Positions 1-11,298 of a DNA stretch of 64,000 bases are shown piece after piece; positions within the stretch are counted from its first letter, which is position 1; each line of letters opens with the position of its first letter. This DNA comes from Salinicola avicenniae. GTDB taxonomy: Bacteria; Pseudomonadota; Gammaproteobacteria; Pseudomonadales; Halomonadaceae. The translations under genes and the position numbers were made by a program. The notes beneath the pieces are model-generated. The model made no database searches, was not told the DNA's origin, and saw nothing but the letters and a program-made list of their open reading frames with translations. The stretch covers positions 434,001 to 498,000 of the forward strand of contig NZ_JAKQZC010000003.1 of NCBI RefSeq assembly GCF_023736115.1, written 5' to 3'.

Positions 1-2
1 GC

Positions 3-743
3 TCTCGATCTGCTCTGGGCGCCGCGTGTACGGTGTTGCTGCTGGCGGGCTGCGCCACCGGGGGCACGACACAACCGGTGGATGCCGGGTCGTCGCTCTC
101 GGTGTCGAAGACGGCGGAGACGCCCCAGTCGCCGCTGTTGCCCGGGGCCTTCTTCGCCGATGGCGGCGAGCGGTTCACGGCCTGGCGCTGCACACCCTCG
201 CAGGATCTGGTCACGACCACGCCGGACGAGCAGCGCCTGCGGCTATGGACGGCGCTGGGAAAAACGGAACTGCCCGCCGCCGTGGTCGGCAGCGGAGAAC
301 GCTACGCACTCGGCGGCGTCTCCTTCTGGCGCCAGGGCAAGAACGCGCGCGTCGAAAGCGATAACGGCCAGCTGGTCTGCAGCATCGCCAGCGAGCGTCC
401 CACCACGACGCGCGAAGAGCAGCCGCAGAGTATCTTCTACGCCAGCGGCAACGAGCCAGGCTGGCGCATTTCGCTGGATCGCCAGACGACTTCCCTCACG
501 CTGGTTTCCGACTACGGCCAGGCCAAGGACACCTTCGACTATCGCGTCGCCTCGCTCGACAACGGCAATGAAGCACGGGTGGTGCTGGTCAGCGACAGTG
601 GCCGTCAGCCGCTGGAGATGGATCTGCGTGCCGGCGCCTGCTTCGATGACATGAGCGGTCGTCCCTGGCCGGTCAAGGTCACCCTGCGCTACGGCGACCA
701 GACCTGGCAGGGCTGCGGACAGGGTGTGGAAGCGACGCGCTGA
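3..743 (+). CDS. Lipoprotein with MliC-like domain, 5'-truncated by window edge
   Basis: The reading frame is open from the window edge, so the start is missing. A lipobox (LLAGC, Cys at bases 51-53) follows a hydrophobic stretch, so the product is expected to be a lipid-anchored envelope protein. The first half resembles the MliC lysozyme-inhibitor fold (AWRC near the start, SGxGxRY, FWRQGKNA, then a second Cys). The second half carries the ASGNEPGW block seen in COG3650-type envelope proteins. Inhibition of host or competitor lysozyme is a family-based inference. The gene ends 125 bp before azoR and is not obviously in an operon with it. Confidence 0.7.
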   Translation, partial: SRSALGAACTVLLLAGCATGGTTQPVDAGSSLSVSKTAETPQSPLLPGAFFADGGERFTAWRCTPSQDLVTTTPDEQRLRLWTALGKTELPAAVVGSGERYALGGVSFWRQGKNARVESDNGQLVCSIASERPTTTREEQPQSIFYASGNEPGWRISLDRQTTSLTLVSDYGQAKDTFDYRVASLDNGNEARVVLVSDSGRQPLEMDLRAGACFDDMSGRPWPVKVTLRYGDQTWQGCGQGVEATR

Positions 744-868
744 ACCGGGCGTTTCTTTCTCTTTTTTCGAATGATGTACGCCATTTTTACCGCTTATCGT
801 TTGAAAAATGTCAATGAATAATAGCCTCCGACGACTGCCGCTTCGGCATCCACTTCGGAGGCATTTTC

Positions 869-1477
869 ATGGCACCACGTATTCTTCTCATTACCAGTTC
901 CCTGTTCGGCGAGAATGGTCAGTCCAGCACGCTGGCGGCCACGTTCAAGGCCGCGCTGGCCGAGCGCGATGTCCAGCTCATCGAGCGTGACGTAATCGCC
1001 GAACCCCTGCCGCATCTGACTGGCCCGGAGATGGCAAGCTGGATGACCGCCCCGGCCGAACGCAGTGCCGAACAGGAAACCCTGGCCGCGCTGTCCGATA
1101 CCCTGCTGGCGGAAGTCGAGGCCAGCGATCTGGTCGTGCTGGCCGTTCCCCTCTATAACCTCGGCATCCCCAGTCAGCTGAAGGCGTGGTTCGACCGTAT
1201 CCTGCGAGCGGGCAAGACCTTCCAGTACACCGAGAACGGCCCTGTCGGTCTGCTCGAGGGCAAGTCGGGCCTGATCCTGGCCGCCCGCGGTGGCATGTAC
1301 GCGGGCACCGAGCTGGATTCCCAGACGCCGCACCTGCGCCATATGCTGGGATTGATCGGCATCAACGATGTTCAGGCGATCTATGCCGAAGGGCTCAATA
1401 TGGGCGATGCTCGCAAGCAGGCATCGATGGACGAAGCCAAGCAGGCGATTGGCCATTACGTGGCGTCTCGATTCTGA
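869..1477 (+). CDS. azoR: FMN-dependent NADH azoreductase
   Basis: The 202-residue protein matches the AzoR flavodoxin-like family in full length. It has an N-terminal beta-strand followed by a phosphate-binding SxxGENGQSS segment, the PLYNLGIPSQLKAW FMN-contact block, and ARGGMY. The enzyme reduces quinones and azo compounds with NADH in the cytoplasm. The ATG is preceded by GGAGG at 857-861. That Shine-Dalgarno could pair with CCTCCG at 825-830, so some translational control by mRNA folding is possible. A DoxX-family gene follows 26 bp downstream in the same direction, suggesting a small redox or detoxification operon. Confidence 0.93.
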   Translation: MAPRILLITSSLFGENGQSSTLAATFKAALAERDVQLIERDVIAEPLPHLTGPEMASWMTAPAERSAEQETLAALSDTLLAEVEASDLVVLAVPLYNLGIPSQLKAWFDRILRAGKTFQYTENGPVGLLEGKSGLILAARGGMYAGTELDSQTPHLRHMLGLIGINDVQAIYAEGLNMGDARKQASMDEAKQAIGHYVASRF

Positions 1478-1503
1478 GCGCCTGGCAACATGAGGGTTCG
1501 AAC

Positions 1504-1908
1504 ATGCGTCAGCTATTGCAGCAGGAAGACCTGGGCAAACTGATCGTCCGGCTTGGCGTCGGTATGCTCATGCTGTTTCACGGCATCAACAAGCTCTTGC
1601 ATCCCGAGGCGTTCGGCTGGCTGGAGCAGACGCTCTCGGCGCTTGGTCTGCCAACGTTCATCGCTTACGGCGTCGTGCTGGGGGAAGTCGTCGGACCGCT
1701 GATGGCGATCGTCGGCTGGCAGGCGCGCATCGGCGGGCTGTTGATGGCCGGCAACATGGTTGTGGCGGTGCTGCTCGTGCACCTGTCTCAGTTCTGGACG
1801 CTGAACGATCAAGGCGGCTGGAGCCTCGAACTCCAGGCCATGTACTGCCTGGCCGCGATTGCCGTCATGTTCCTTGGCAGTGGCCGTTTCGCGGTCAAGC
1901 CCGACTGA
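1504..1908 (+). CDS. DoxX-family membrane protein
   Basis: This 134-residue protein has four predicted membrane helices and the conserved DoxX features LFHGINKL near residue 25 and a GEVVGPLMAIVGW segment in the middle. DoxX proteins are small inner-membrane proteins linked to redox and thiol or quinone metabolism; the precise role is unknown. The ATG at 1504 lies 26 bp after azoR, so co-transcription is likely, and a strong terminator follows at 2003-2042. A close paralogue is encoded at 4995-5396 on the other strand; the two share the long block FIAYGV..GE.VGP.MAIVGWQARIGGLLMA. Confidence 0.85.
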   Translation: MRQLLQQEDLGKLIVRLGVGMLMLFHGINKLLHPEAFGWLEQTLSALGLPTFIAYGVVLGEVVGPLMAIVGWQARIGGLLMAGNMVVAVLLVHLSQFWTLNDQGGWSLELQAMYCLAAIAVMFLGSGRFAVKPD

Positions 1909-2002
1909 GCGGATCCGGGCGTCCGCGATTCGCCTGCGCCTGTCGAGCCTTTTCGACTCGGCAGCGCTCTTTGGGCTGACAAGTCCTGTCGTCCCTGTAC
2001 AG

Positions 2003-2042
2003 AAACTGCCCGGTGAGGTTGAACGCCTCACCGGGCAGTTTT
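2003..2042 (+). terminator. Rho-independent terminator after azoR-DoxX
   Basis: A perfect stem (AAACTGCCCGGTGAGG on the left arm, its reverse complement on the right) with a short TTGAACG loop ends in TTT. It sits between the DoxX gene and the convergent metal-dependent hydrolase gene, and could work in both directions. Confidence 0.85.
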
Positions 2043-2091
2043 CATGGAATCTGGAACGACACGGTCTGGCGTCTGTCGGGTGCCCGGCGAG

Positions 2092-3120
2092 TCAGGCCCC
2101 GGGGCCGGGCACCGGCACGACCTGGGGATCGATGATCCGCTGCATCAGGCGCTTCATCACCGCCCTTGTCGGTCGGGGTGCCGGCTCCTGCGTGGCGGTG
2201 ATCGCTTCCCAATGGCCACCGGCGTCGCGGCGGGCGATCGCGAAGGTGAAGGGATGCGCGCCGGGTACCAGCAGGCGAATGTCGGTGACTTCGAGAATGT
2301 CGCCCTCCGCGCTTGAGCGCACGTCATAGCTCAGGAAGGGGCCGCAGAACCAAGCGAGGCGCTGGCCATCCGCCGTCTGCAGGGCGGCCTCCCGCCAGCG
2401 CTCGCCGAGCGGCCAGGGCGTCAGATCGATGGACGAGTCACCGTCGAAGAGCCCGACCCAGCCCTCCAGTGCCTGGCCGTCGTCGATGACGGTAACGCGC
2501 CACAGTAGCATGGTCAGCGGCGCCGGCTGTACGAGGACCGGTGCGTCGCCAAGCCCGCGCTCGGCCAGCGCCGATGTCAGGCGCGATTCCACGTACGCCT
2601 TGGCGCCGAAGCTGAAAACGACATACAGGCATGAAAGCCCGAACAGTCCACACAGCCACCGGTGGTGGCGTGGCTGCCACGCGAAGAGGATCACGCCGAC
2701 CAGCATCGGCAGGGTAAAGAGCGGGTCGATGATCGACAGGTTGTCCCACGCCACCGGCGTCATCGGTATCGGCCACCACAGTTGGGTGCCGTAGGTGGTG
2801 AAGGCGTCGATGATCGGATGCGTCAACAGACACAGCGCAAACAGCCACCACCAGTGGCCGAAACCGGCGATCTCGCGTGTTCGCGGCCAGCGACTCGCGC
2901 CCCAGGCAAACAGGGTGGCGACGCCGGTGAGCACGAACAGTGAATGGCTGAAACCGCGATGGCGGCTGAAGTTGGCCACCGCATCGCCGTAGTCGATCAA
3001 GACATCCAGATCCGGCAGGGTACCGAGTGCCGCACCCAGCAGCAGGGCGCGCCTGCCGAGCCGCGGCAGGGTGGCAGCGCCCAGCGCGGCGCCGAGACAA
3101 GCTTGTGTCACCGAGTCCAT
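2092..3120 (-). CDS. Membrane-bound metal-dependent hydrolase (DUF457/YdjM type)
   Basis: The 342-residue protein begins [14 protein letters not shown] and carries the family's DxD and HRGFSHS motifs (around residues 37-60). These histidines and aspartates are thought to bind metal in an integral membrane hydrolase; the substrate is unknown. Several membrane helices fill residues 1-170, and a soluble C-terminal part follows. I chose the internal ATG at 3120 because AAGGA lies just upstream on the minus strand, and the upstream extension does not look like the family. A conserved [17 protein letters not shown] block supports the assignment. Confidence 0.85.
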   Translation of the reverse strand: MDSVTQACLGAALGAATLPRLGRRALLLGAALGTLPDLDVLIDYGDAVANFSRHRGFSHSLFVLTGVATLFAWGASRWPRTREIAGFGHWWWLFALCLLTHPIIDAFTTYGTQLWWPIPMTPVAWDNLSIIDPLFTLPMLVGVILFAWQPRHHRWLCGLFGLSCLYVVFSFGAKAYVESRLTSALAERGLGDAPVLVQPAPLTMLLWRVTVIDDGQALEGWVGLFDGDSSIDLTPWPLGERWREAALQTADGQRLAWFCGPFLSYDVRSSAEGDILEVTDIRLLVPGAHPFTFAIARRDAGGHWEAITATQEPAPRPTRAVMKRLMQRIIDPQVVPVPGPGA

Positions 3121-3293
3121 TCGATGTCCTTGTTGGGCGGGGGGACCCGCGTTGTCGCACGGTCGAGTCACGTATCGCGACGGTGCGTCGCAGGGCGTCG
3201 AGGGTAACCGAGCGTGTCCCGCAATTCACGCTCCCCTGCAGGTGGTCTACCATTGGGAACGTTCAACTCCCTGACATATTAGGAAGATTTCTC

Positions 3294-3734
3294 ATGGAAT
3301 ATCTACACACGATGGTTCGTGTCGCCGATCTCGACGCGTCGCTGCAATTCTACTGCGACCTGCTCGGCCTGCAGGAGGTCTCGCGCCAGGAGAACGAGAA
3401 AGGACGTTTCACACTGGTGTTCCTGGCCACGCCGGAAGACACGCCGCGCGCCAAGGCCGAGAAGTCGCCGATGGTCGAACTGACCTATAACTGGGATCCG
3501 GAGACCTACACCGGCGGGCGCAACTTCGGTCATCTGGCCTACCGGGTCGAGGACATCTACGCCCTCTGCGAGAAACTCCAGGCTGGCGGCGTGACCATCA
3601 ATCGTCCGCCGCGTGACGGCCATATGGCTTTCGTACGCTCGCCGGACGGCATTTCCATCGAGCTTCTGCAGAAGGGCGAGTCGCTAGCGCCGCAGGAGCC
3701 GTGGGCTTCGATGGAAAACACCGGTAGCTGGTGA
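3294..3734 (+). CDS. gloA: Lactoylglutathione lyase (glyoxalase I)
   Basis: The 146-residue enzyme converts the methylglyoxal-glutathione hemithioacetal to S-lactoylglutathione in the cytoplasm. The four metal ligands expected for GloA are in place: H5, E62, H80 and E123. Length and the TYNWDPE and VRSPDGI blocks fit the nickel-dependent bacterial class. The ATG at 3294 has AGGAAG 7 bases upstream. The stop codon overlaps the GTG start of tspO by 4 bases, so the two are probably translationally coupled. Confidence 0.96.
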   Translation: MEYLHTMVRVADLDASLQFYCDLLGLQEVSRQENEKGRFTLVFLATPEDTPRAKAEKSPMVELTYNWDPETYTGGRNFGHLAYRVEDIYALCEKLQAGGVTINRPPRDGHMAFVRSPDGISIELLQKGESLAPQEPWASMENTGSW

Positions 3735-4213
3735 CGCGCGTGAGTCGCTCGCTATCGATTCTGGGCGGCTGGCTGCTGCTGGTGGCGCTCGCCGCCAGCA
3801 GTGGCATCCTGGCGCCGCCGGGGGCGTGGTACGCTGCGCTGGAGAAACCGCCGCTGACGCCGCCGGACTGGCTGTTTCCGGTGGCGTGGACGTTGCTCTA
3901 CGTGCTAATGGCGATCGCCGCCTGGCGTGTCACGCTGGTAGCGCCGGCGGGCCAGCGGCGACGCGCGTTGACGCCGTTCGTGGCACAGCTTGTCGCCAAC
4001 GGTCTCTGGTCCTGGCTCTTCTTTGCCGCGCACTGGATGCTCATCGGTCTGCTCGATCTGCTGCTGCTCTGGGGGCTGATCGTCTGGACGCTGGTAACTT
4101 TCTCTCGCTACTCGCGTGCGGCGATGGGGCTGCTGATTCCCTACCTCGTCTGGGTCAGCTTCGCGGCCTATCTCAACGCCGCCGTACTGGTACTCAACTT
4201 TCCCGCCGGATGA
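3731..4213 (+). CDS. TspO/MBR-family tryptophan-rich sensory protein
   Basis: A 160-residue membrane protein with five helices and the family hallmarks [27 protein letters not shown] and LNFxxxxYLNAAVL near the C terminus. TspO proteins bind tetrapyrroles and related compounds and influence stress and redox responses; the ligand here is not known. The GTG start overlaps the end of gloA (GTGA); a second in-frame GTG lies 9 bases later and could be the true start. A uracil-DNA-glycosylase-like gene follows after 13 bp. Confidence 0.85.
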   Translation: MTRVSRSLSILGGWLLLVALAASSGILAPPGAWYAALEKPPLTPPDWLFPVAWTLLYVLMAIAAWRVTLVAPAGQRRRALTPFVAQLVANGLWSWLFFAAHWMLIGLLDLLLLWGLIVWTLVTFSRYSRAAMGLLIPYLVWVSFAAYLNAAVLVLNFPAG

Positions 4214-4226
4214 TCGCGAGGCCTGC

Positions 4227-4925
4227 ATGACGCGACCCCGAGAGCCTATCGTTTCGCTGCCTGTGGCCACCGAGCGCGCTATGCGCGCGGCGGCCGGCAC
4301 GCTCGAGCGGCTGGATCTCGACGCTTATCGCGCGGCGGGGCGGGACCCGCTGGCGCCGATCGTCGGGCTCGGTCCTGCCGGGGCTCGGCTGGCGATCTTC
4401 GGCCGCGATCCCGGACGCCAGGAGGTCGAACTCGGTCGCCCGTTCGTCGGTAGCGGAGGGAAGAAAGTACGTGAGGCGCTTTATCGTCATCGTCATGGCG
4501 ACTCGCCGCCGGATGCCGAGGCGAGGCTCTCGGCCGGCGAGGAGATCTTCTGGATCAATACCGTGCCCTACAAGCCGATTGGCAACAAGGCGTGGTCGAT
4601 GGCGGTCAAGCGGCGTTTCCAGCCGCTGGTGGCGAGTCTGCTTGTCGACGCGTGGCAGGGGGAGCGGGTCATTACCCTGGGGCGCGAGGCCTTTTTGTGG
4701 TTCGGTATCGGTCAGTCGCGGGAGGTTCGCCAGGCACTCGAGACCTTCTGGCAGCGTGAGGACCGCTTTTCGTCGACGCACGAGACACTGCTGACGCTGG
4801 CGGATGGCCGACAGAAGCGCCTGACGCTGGCGCCGCTACCGCATCCCTCGCCGCTCAATCAACGCTGGTTCCAGCGCTTCCCCTCGCTGATGGACGAGCG
4901 CCTGGCGGCGCTCGATGTAGATTGA
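4227..4925 (+). CDS. Uracil-DNA glycosylase-superfamily protein
   Basis: A 232-residue protein with the UDG-superfamily pattern: an N-terminal GRDPGRQEVELGRPFVG block corresponding to motif 1 of family 4/5 enzymes, an INTVPYKP segment, and the C-terminal PHPSPLN motif that normally inserts into DNA. The usual GExPG of family 4 is GRDPG here, and I see no Cys cluster for an Fe-S centre at the expected N-terminal position, so its lesion specificity is uncertain. It lies 13 bp behind tspO, in a gloA-tspO-UDG run. Confidence 0.75.
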   Translation: MTRPREPIVSLPVATERAMRAAAGTLERLDLDAYRAAGRDPLAPIVGLGPAGARLAIFGRDPGRQEVELGRPFVGSGGKKVREALYRHRHGDSPPDAEARLSAGEEIFWINTVPYKPIGNKAWSMAVKRRFQPLVASLLVDAWQGERVITLGREAFLWFGIGQSREVRQALETFWQREDRFSSTHETLLTLADGRQKRLTLAPLPHPSPLNQRWFQRFPSLMDERLAALDVD

Positions 4926-4994
4926 ATTGCGTGTCCAGGCGTGCGAGTGCACATCCAGACGCGGGCGCACGGATTGCACGGACCGAAAGGGCGG

Positions 4995-5396
4995 CTAGTC
5001 CGGTCGGGCAGCCATCCTCCCACTTCCCAGAAACATCACCGCCAGGGCGCCGAACAGGAACATGCCCTGGAGTTCCAGCGTCCAGCCGCCCTGACCATTG
5101 AGCGTCCAGAGCTGCGGCAGGTGCACCAGAATGATCGCGACGACCATGTTGGCGGCCATCAGCAGGCCGCCGATGCGCGCCTGCCAGCCGACAATCGCCA
5201 TGACCGGGCCGACAATCTCGCCGATCAGTACGCCGTAGGCGATGAAAGAGGGCAGCCCCATGCCTGAAAGCTGGTGGGCGATGCCGTTGAGGCTGGTCGG
5301 GTCCATCAGCTTGCTGATGCCATGCAACAGAATCAGTGCGCCGACGCAGACGCGCAGCAGCAGCTTGCCCAGATCTTCGTTGTGGAGAAATCGCAT
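4995..5396 (-). CDS. DoxX-family membrane protein (second copy)
   Basis: A 133-residue paralogue of the protein at 1504-1908, with the same four-helix layout and the same central IVGWQARIGGLL block. It is convergent with the UDG-like gene and has no partner azoreductase next to it. The two copies have diverged most at the N terminus, so this is an old duplication rather than a recent tandem one. Function is unknown beyond the family's link to redox and thiol metabolism. Confidence 0.83.
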   Translation of the reverse strand: MRFLHNEDLGKLLLRVCVGALILLHGISKLMDPTSLNGIAHQLSGMGLPSFIAYGVLIGEIVGPVMAIVGWQARIGGLLMAANMVVAIILVHLPQLWTLNGQGGWTLELQGMFLFGALAVMFLGSGRMAARPD

Positions 5397-5464
5397 GCGG
5401 AAAGTGTCCTGTTATCCGTAGAGGCCGAATCATCGGCGCGCTTAGGCTAACAGAACTCGGCTGT

Positions 5465-5514
5465 CGACAGGGGGGCGAAACGACAGGGGGGCGAAACGAC
5501 AGGGGAAACGACAG
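5465..5514. repeat. Short tandem repeat, 16-bp unit
   Basis: CGACAGGGGGGCGAAA occurs twice back to back (5465-5480 and 5481-5496), followed by a shortened third unit and a final CGACAG. The repeat lies in the 335-bp gap between the second DoxX gene and the diguanylate cyclase gene. Nothing else was recognised in that gap. Confidence 0.85.
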
Positions 5515-5731
5515 AGAGAGAAACGCCTCGCGGCATTGTAGGCGTAGGATTACACGCCAGCGAGTCGATTCCATCATGTTATTCGGCGTCAAAAACAGCG
5601 ATACTTTCGGTAATCTATTCCTTGCCGTTCTGGCGCGTTTCGCACTGGTCTCTTGAGCAGGGCGCACGACTCTCGAGCGGGGCACACAGCGCTGCAAGAG
5701 CGCGTGCCGATCTATAACAAGACGACGAGCT

Positions 5732-6892
5732 GTGACACGCATGTGGACCCTGCTTTTTTCTTCCAGCCGGCAGGCCTGGCGGAGGCTGACCCAGCCGCCC
5801 GATCAGTTGGCTGCCGAACGACGCCGCAGTTTCGAGATCATGGCCGAAATCTTTCTGCTGGCGAGCATCGTCCAGTTGGCGGCGGCGCCGGTGATCTATC
5901 TGTCCGGCCACGTCGGTCTTGGGCATGCCAATCTGCTCTGCGTGGTCGGCTATGCCGTCGCCTTGATTCTGCACCGGCGGCTGTTCGTGGCCGTGGCGCT
6001 GGCGCTGAAGATGGGCTTCTTTCTCTCCTTTGTCACCTACGGCGTGGTGATCTCGGCCAGCGGCTCCACCCTGATTTACTATCTGCTCTTCGCGGAGGTC
6101 GAGTTGATGCTTTCGGACCTGCGCCGACGCGCCAAGATTCTCGCGACGGTGGCGTTGATCGCGCTGTCTCTGGCGGTCATTCACACACCCTTCGCCCATT
6201 ACGTCGCAGGCTCGACAAGCGGGGTCGATACGCTGCTCTCGGATCTGGGACTGGTGCTGATCTTCGTCATGCTGTGCATCGTCATCACCCGGGCGCTGAC
6301 GATCACCGACCGCCATGAGCATCGTTATCGACTCGATGCGACCCACGACTCGCTGACGCTGGTGCTCAACCGGCGTGCCATTTTCGAGCGCGCCTCGGCC
6401 TGCTGGAAGTCGGGACGTTCGTTCGTCGTACTGCTGCTGGATGCGGACCATTTCAAGGAGGTCAACGACAATCATGGCCATACGGCGGGGGACGCGGTGC
6501 TTCATCACCTGGCGGGGATACTACGCGACGCCCTGCGGGACGATGACCATATCGGCCGTGTAGGCGGGGAAGAGTTCCTGATTCTTCTGCCGGATGTCGG
6601 GCAGGAGGAAACGCGGAAAGTGGCGGCGCGCATCCGAGAACATCTCGCCGCCCATCCCTGCCAGTTCGACGGCCTGTCACTGCCGGTGACCCTGTCGATG
6701 GGCTTCGCCCGGTCTCGTGAGGGGCGGCAACTACGCGATGTCATCGAGCTGGCCGACCGCCGCCTCTACGCAGCCAAGTCCAACGGCCGCAATCAGGTCG
6801 TCGGCGAAGGGCACACCCGCAGCGAATCGTCGCTCAACGCGGCGCGTCTGGCTCAGGGCGCGGAACGGGCCCTGAACACCGATCTCTACTGA
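5732..6892 (+). CDS. Membrane-bound diguanylate cyclase (GGDEF)
   Basis: A 386-residue protein with about six membrane helices (residues 38-190) followed by a GGDEF domain. The active-site loop is GGEEF at 278-282. An RxxD inhibitory site (R269-D272) lies exactly five residues upstream, so product inhibition by c-di-GMP is expected. It makes c-di-GMP from two GTP, controlling motility or attachment. The signal sensed by the membrane part is unknown; it is not a named sensor domain I recognise. The GTG at 5732 or the ATG at 5741 may be the start, and no clear ribosome binding site distinguishes them. Confidence 0.9.
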   Translation: MTRMWTLLFSSSRQAWRRLTQPPDQLAAERRRSFEIMAEIFLLASIVQLAAAPVIYLSGHVGLGHANLLCVVGYAVALILHRRLFVAVALALKMGFFLSFVTYGVVISASGSTLIYYLLFAEVELMLSDLRRRAKILATVALIALSLAVIHTPFAHYVAGSTSGVDTLLSDLGLVLIFVMLCIVITRALTITDRHEHRYRLDATHDSLTLVLNRRAIFERASACWKSGRSFVVLLLDADHFKEVNDNHGHTAGDAVLHHLAGILRDALRDDDHIGRVGGEEFLILLPDVGQEETRKVAARIREHLAAHPCQFDGLSLPVTLSMGFARSREGRQLRDVIELADRRLYAAKSNGRNQVVGEGHTRSESSLNAARLAQGAERALNTDLY

Positions 6893-6955
6893 TCGCTTTC
6901 CGACGCGAAGCGCGACCCTTTCCCCAGGCGGTCCAGTCAAACCGATAGGCGTGTT

Positions 6956-7672
6956 TCAGTGCGGTCGCCGCCGATGGGCGAGTAGCTGCTGGAGCCGCTG
7001 CACCATGCCGCTGGCCAGCGGCGTGCAAAGCACCCAAGGCAGAATGAGCAGCGCGATGCTGAGGGCACCCATGTAGACGTCGCTGAACCAGTGTGCCCCG
7101 ACCATGATGCGCGGTGCACTAAGCAGAACCACGAAGGCCACGCTCGCCAGTGCGATGCGACGATCGGCGAAACGCAGCATGAAGCCCGCGAAAATCATCA
7201 GCATCAGGCCGTGGTCGCCCGGAAAGCTGTTGGAGGCCGAATCCTTGGTCGGGATCGAGACGATGTCCGTCAGGCGAGCGGCGTTGGCGAAGAAGCGCGT
7301 CGGGCTGGGGTGGCCGTAGGTGATTGCCTTGTTGGTGAGCAGTGCAGCGATAGCGGCGGTCAGCAGCATGGTCAGTCCGATCGCGATCCAGCGGCGCAGT
7401 CGGTCCGGGCGAGGGTCACGTCTCATTGCCAGGGCGAAGAGGACGCCCATGACGCCGAGTGACGCCGCGTCGAAGGCACGGGTGTTGAGTAGCGCCAGCA
7501 GATCGTCCCAGTGCAGGTTGTCCGGCGAGATCCAGGCGTTGAACAGCCAGAAGATCCGGTCATCGAGATCGTTCCACAGCACGCCGTGGGGCCAGGCCCA
7601 ACTGAGCAGCAACAGCAGGCCGGTGATATTGAAGGCGACGATGCGCCCGATTCGGAAGCGGTCGAATGCCAT
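6956..7672 (-). CDS. PAP2-family membrane phosphatase
   Basis: A 238-residue integral membrane protein of the phosphatidic acid phosphatase type 2 family. The SxSFPGDH motif (family PSGH) and the GAHWFSDV motif with the catalytic His are clear. The first motif (KxxxxxxRP) is degenerate, reading K..TYGHPSPTR. The layout resembles LpxT-type phosphotransferases or undecaprenyl-pyrophosphate phosphatases acting on the periplasmic face. I chose the ATG at 7672 because AGGA precedes it; the longer frame upstream is unlike the family. Confidence 0.82.
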   Translation of the reverse strand: MAFDRFRIGRIVAFNITGLLLLLSWAWPHGVLWNDLDDRIFWLFNAWISPDNLHWDDLLALLNTRAFDAASLGVMGVLFALAMRRDPRPDRLRRWIAIGLTMLLTAAIAALLTNKAITYGHPSPTRFFANAARLTDIVSIPTKDSASNSFPGDHGLMLMIFAGFMLRFADRRIALASVAFVVLLSAPRIMVGAHWFSDVYMGALSIALLILPWVLCTPLASGMVQRLQQLLAHRRRPH

Positions 7673-7964
7673 TGGCGGATGTCCTAAGCAGAGGCGATGA
7701 AACAGGGCAGTGACGGTGAAACAGGCAGCGATCGGATGGCGCGAAGGCCCTGGCCAGACGGGCGAGCAGGCGGAAAGCAGCAGGGCGCTGGATGCCGTGT
7801 TACCGAGCATTGGGGTACCGCGTAGTCTATTTTAAGATGGCTATAAGGAACAATGTTTTTTAACTTGCTGGCAGTCTCGAGCCCCAGAAGGCCTATCGCT
7901 GCGTCTGCGGGGCGGGAGCGGGACATCCGCCGGGATCGATAAGCTTTCTGGCGGGGAGGGCGAC

Positions 7965-7993
7965 GAAAAAGCCCCCGTCGATTCGACGGGGGC
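7965..7993 (-). terminator. Rho-independent terminator of valS
   Basis: On the minus strand GCCCCCGTCGAA and its complement form a GC-rich hairpin followed directly by TTTTTCG. It lies 35 bp past the valS stop. The remaining sequence between 7673 and 7964 holds no gene I can support. Confidence 0.9.
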
Positions 7994-8027
7994 CGGGGGG
8001 ACGGCTGACGCGAACGCCTGGTGTGGC

Positions 8028-10880
<2,853 letters not shown>

Positions 10881-11298
10881 GGCGGCTTTCTGACTCGGCG
10901 AACGGTGACGGCGGCGCGCCGCGTCCGGTAGTCGTGGCCGGATGCGGCACTGCGAAAATGGCGGAGAGTATAACGCCTCAGCGTGGGTGGCGTCAGGAAG
11001 CGGCGTCATCGATCTGGGGGAGCGGACGTACGCATGGACCGACGTGGCATCGCGCGACAACCGGTCGTGACTCGCCGTCTCGGTCGGCGCCGATATCTAC
11101 CTGAGGCGTTGAACGGTAGGCCGAACGTTATTGACTCAGCACGGGCAGCGAATCAGCGCCTCAGGTGGCACTTTATTTAACAACAAAAATAAATCTCGTT
11201 CTCGACAAGACGATATCCCTGATCTCGCGCGACTTTCGAAGTTGTTGTGCGGCGAGAGCAAGACTGACTACTAGAATCTGATAATCAAGAGATCATTC
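10881..11298. other. Intergenic region between divergent valS and chemoreceptor genes
   Basis: This 418-bp gap between divergently transcribed genes must hold both promoters. It ends in an AT-richer stretch (about 11170-11200) before the chemoreceptor. No gene, repeat or clear operator was recognised. Confidence 0.5.

Noticed and set aside
149..151. Whether any CRISPR array is present in the window
   Set aside because: No series of regularly spaced identical repeats was seen anywhere; all tandem repeats are short and without spacers.
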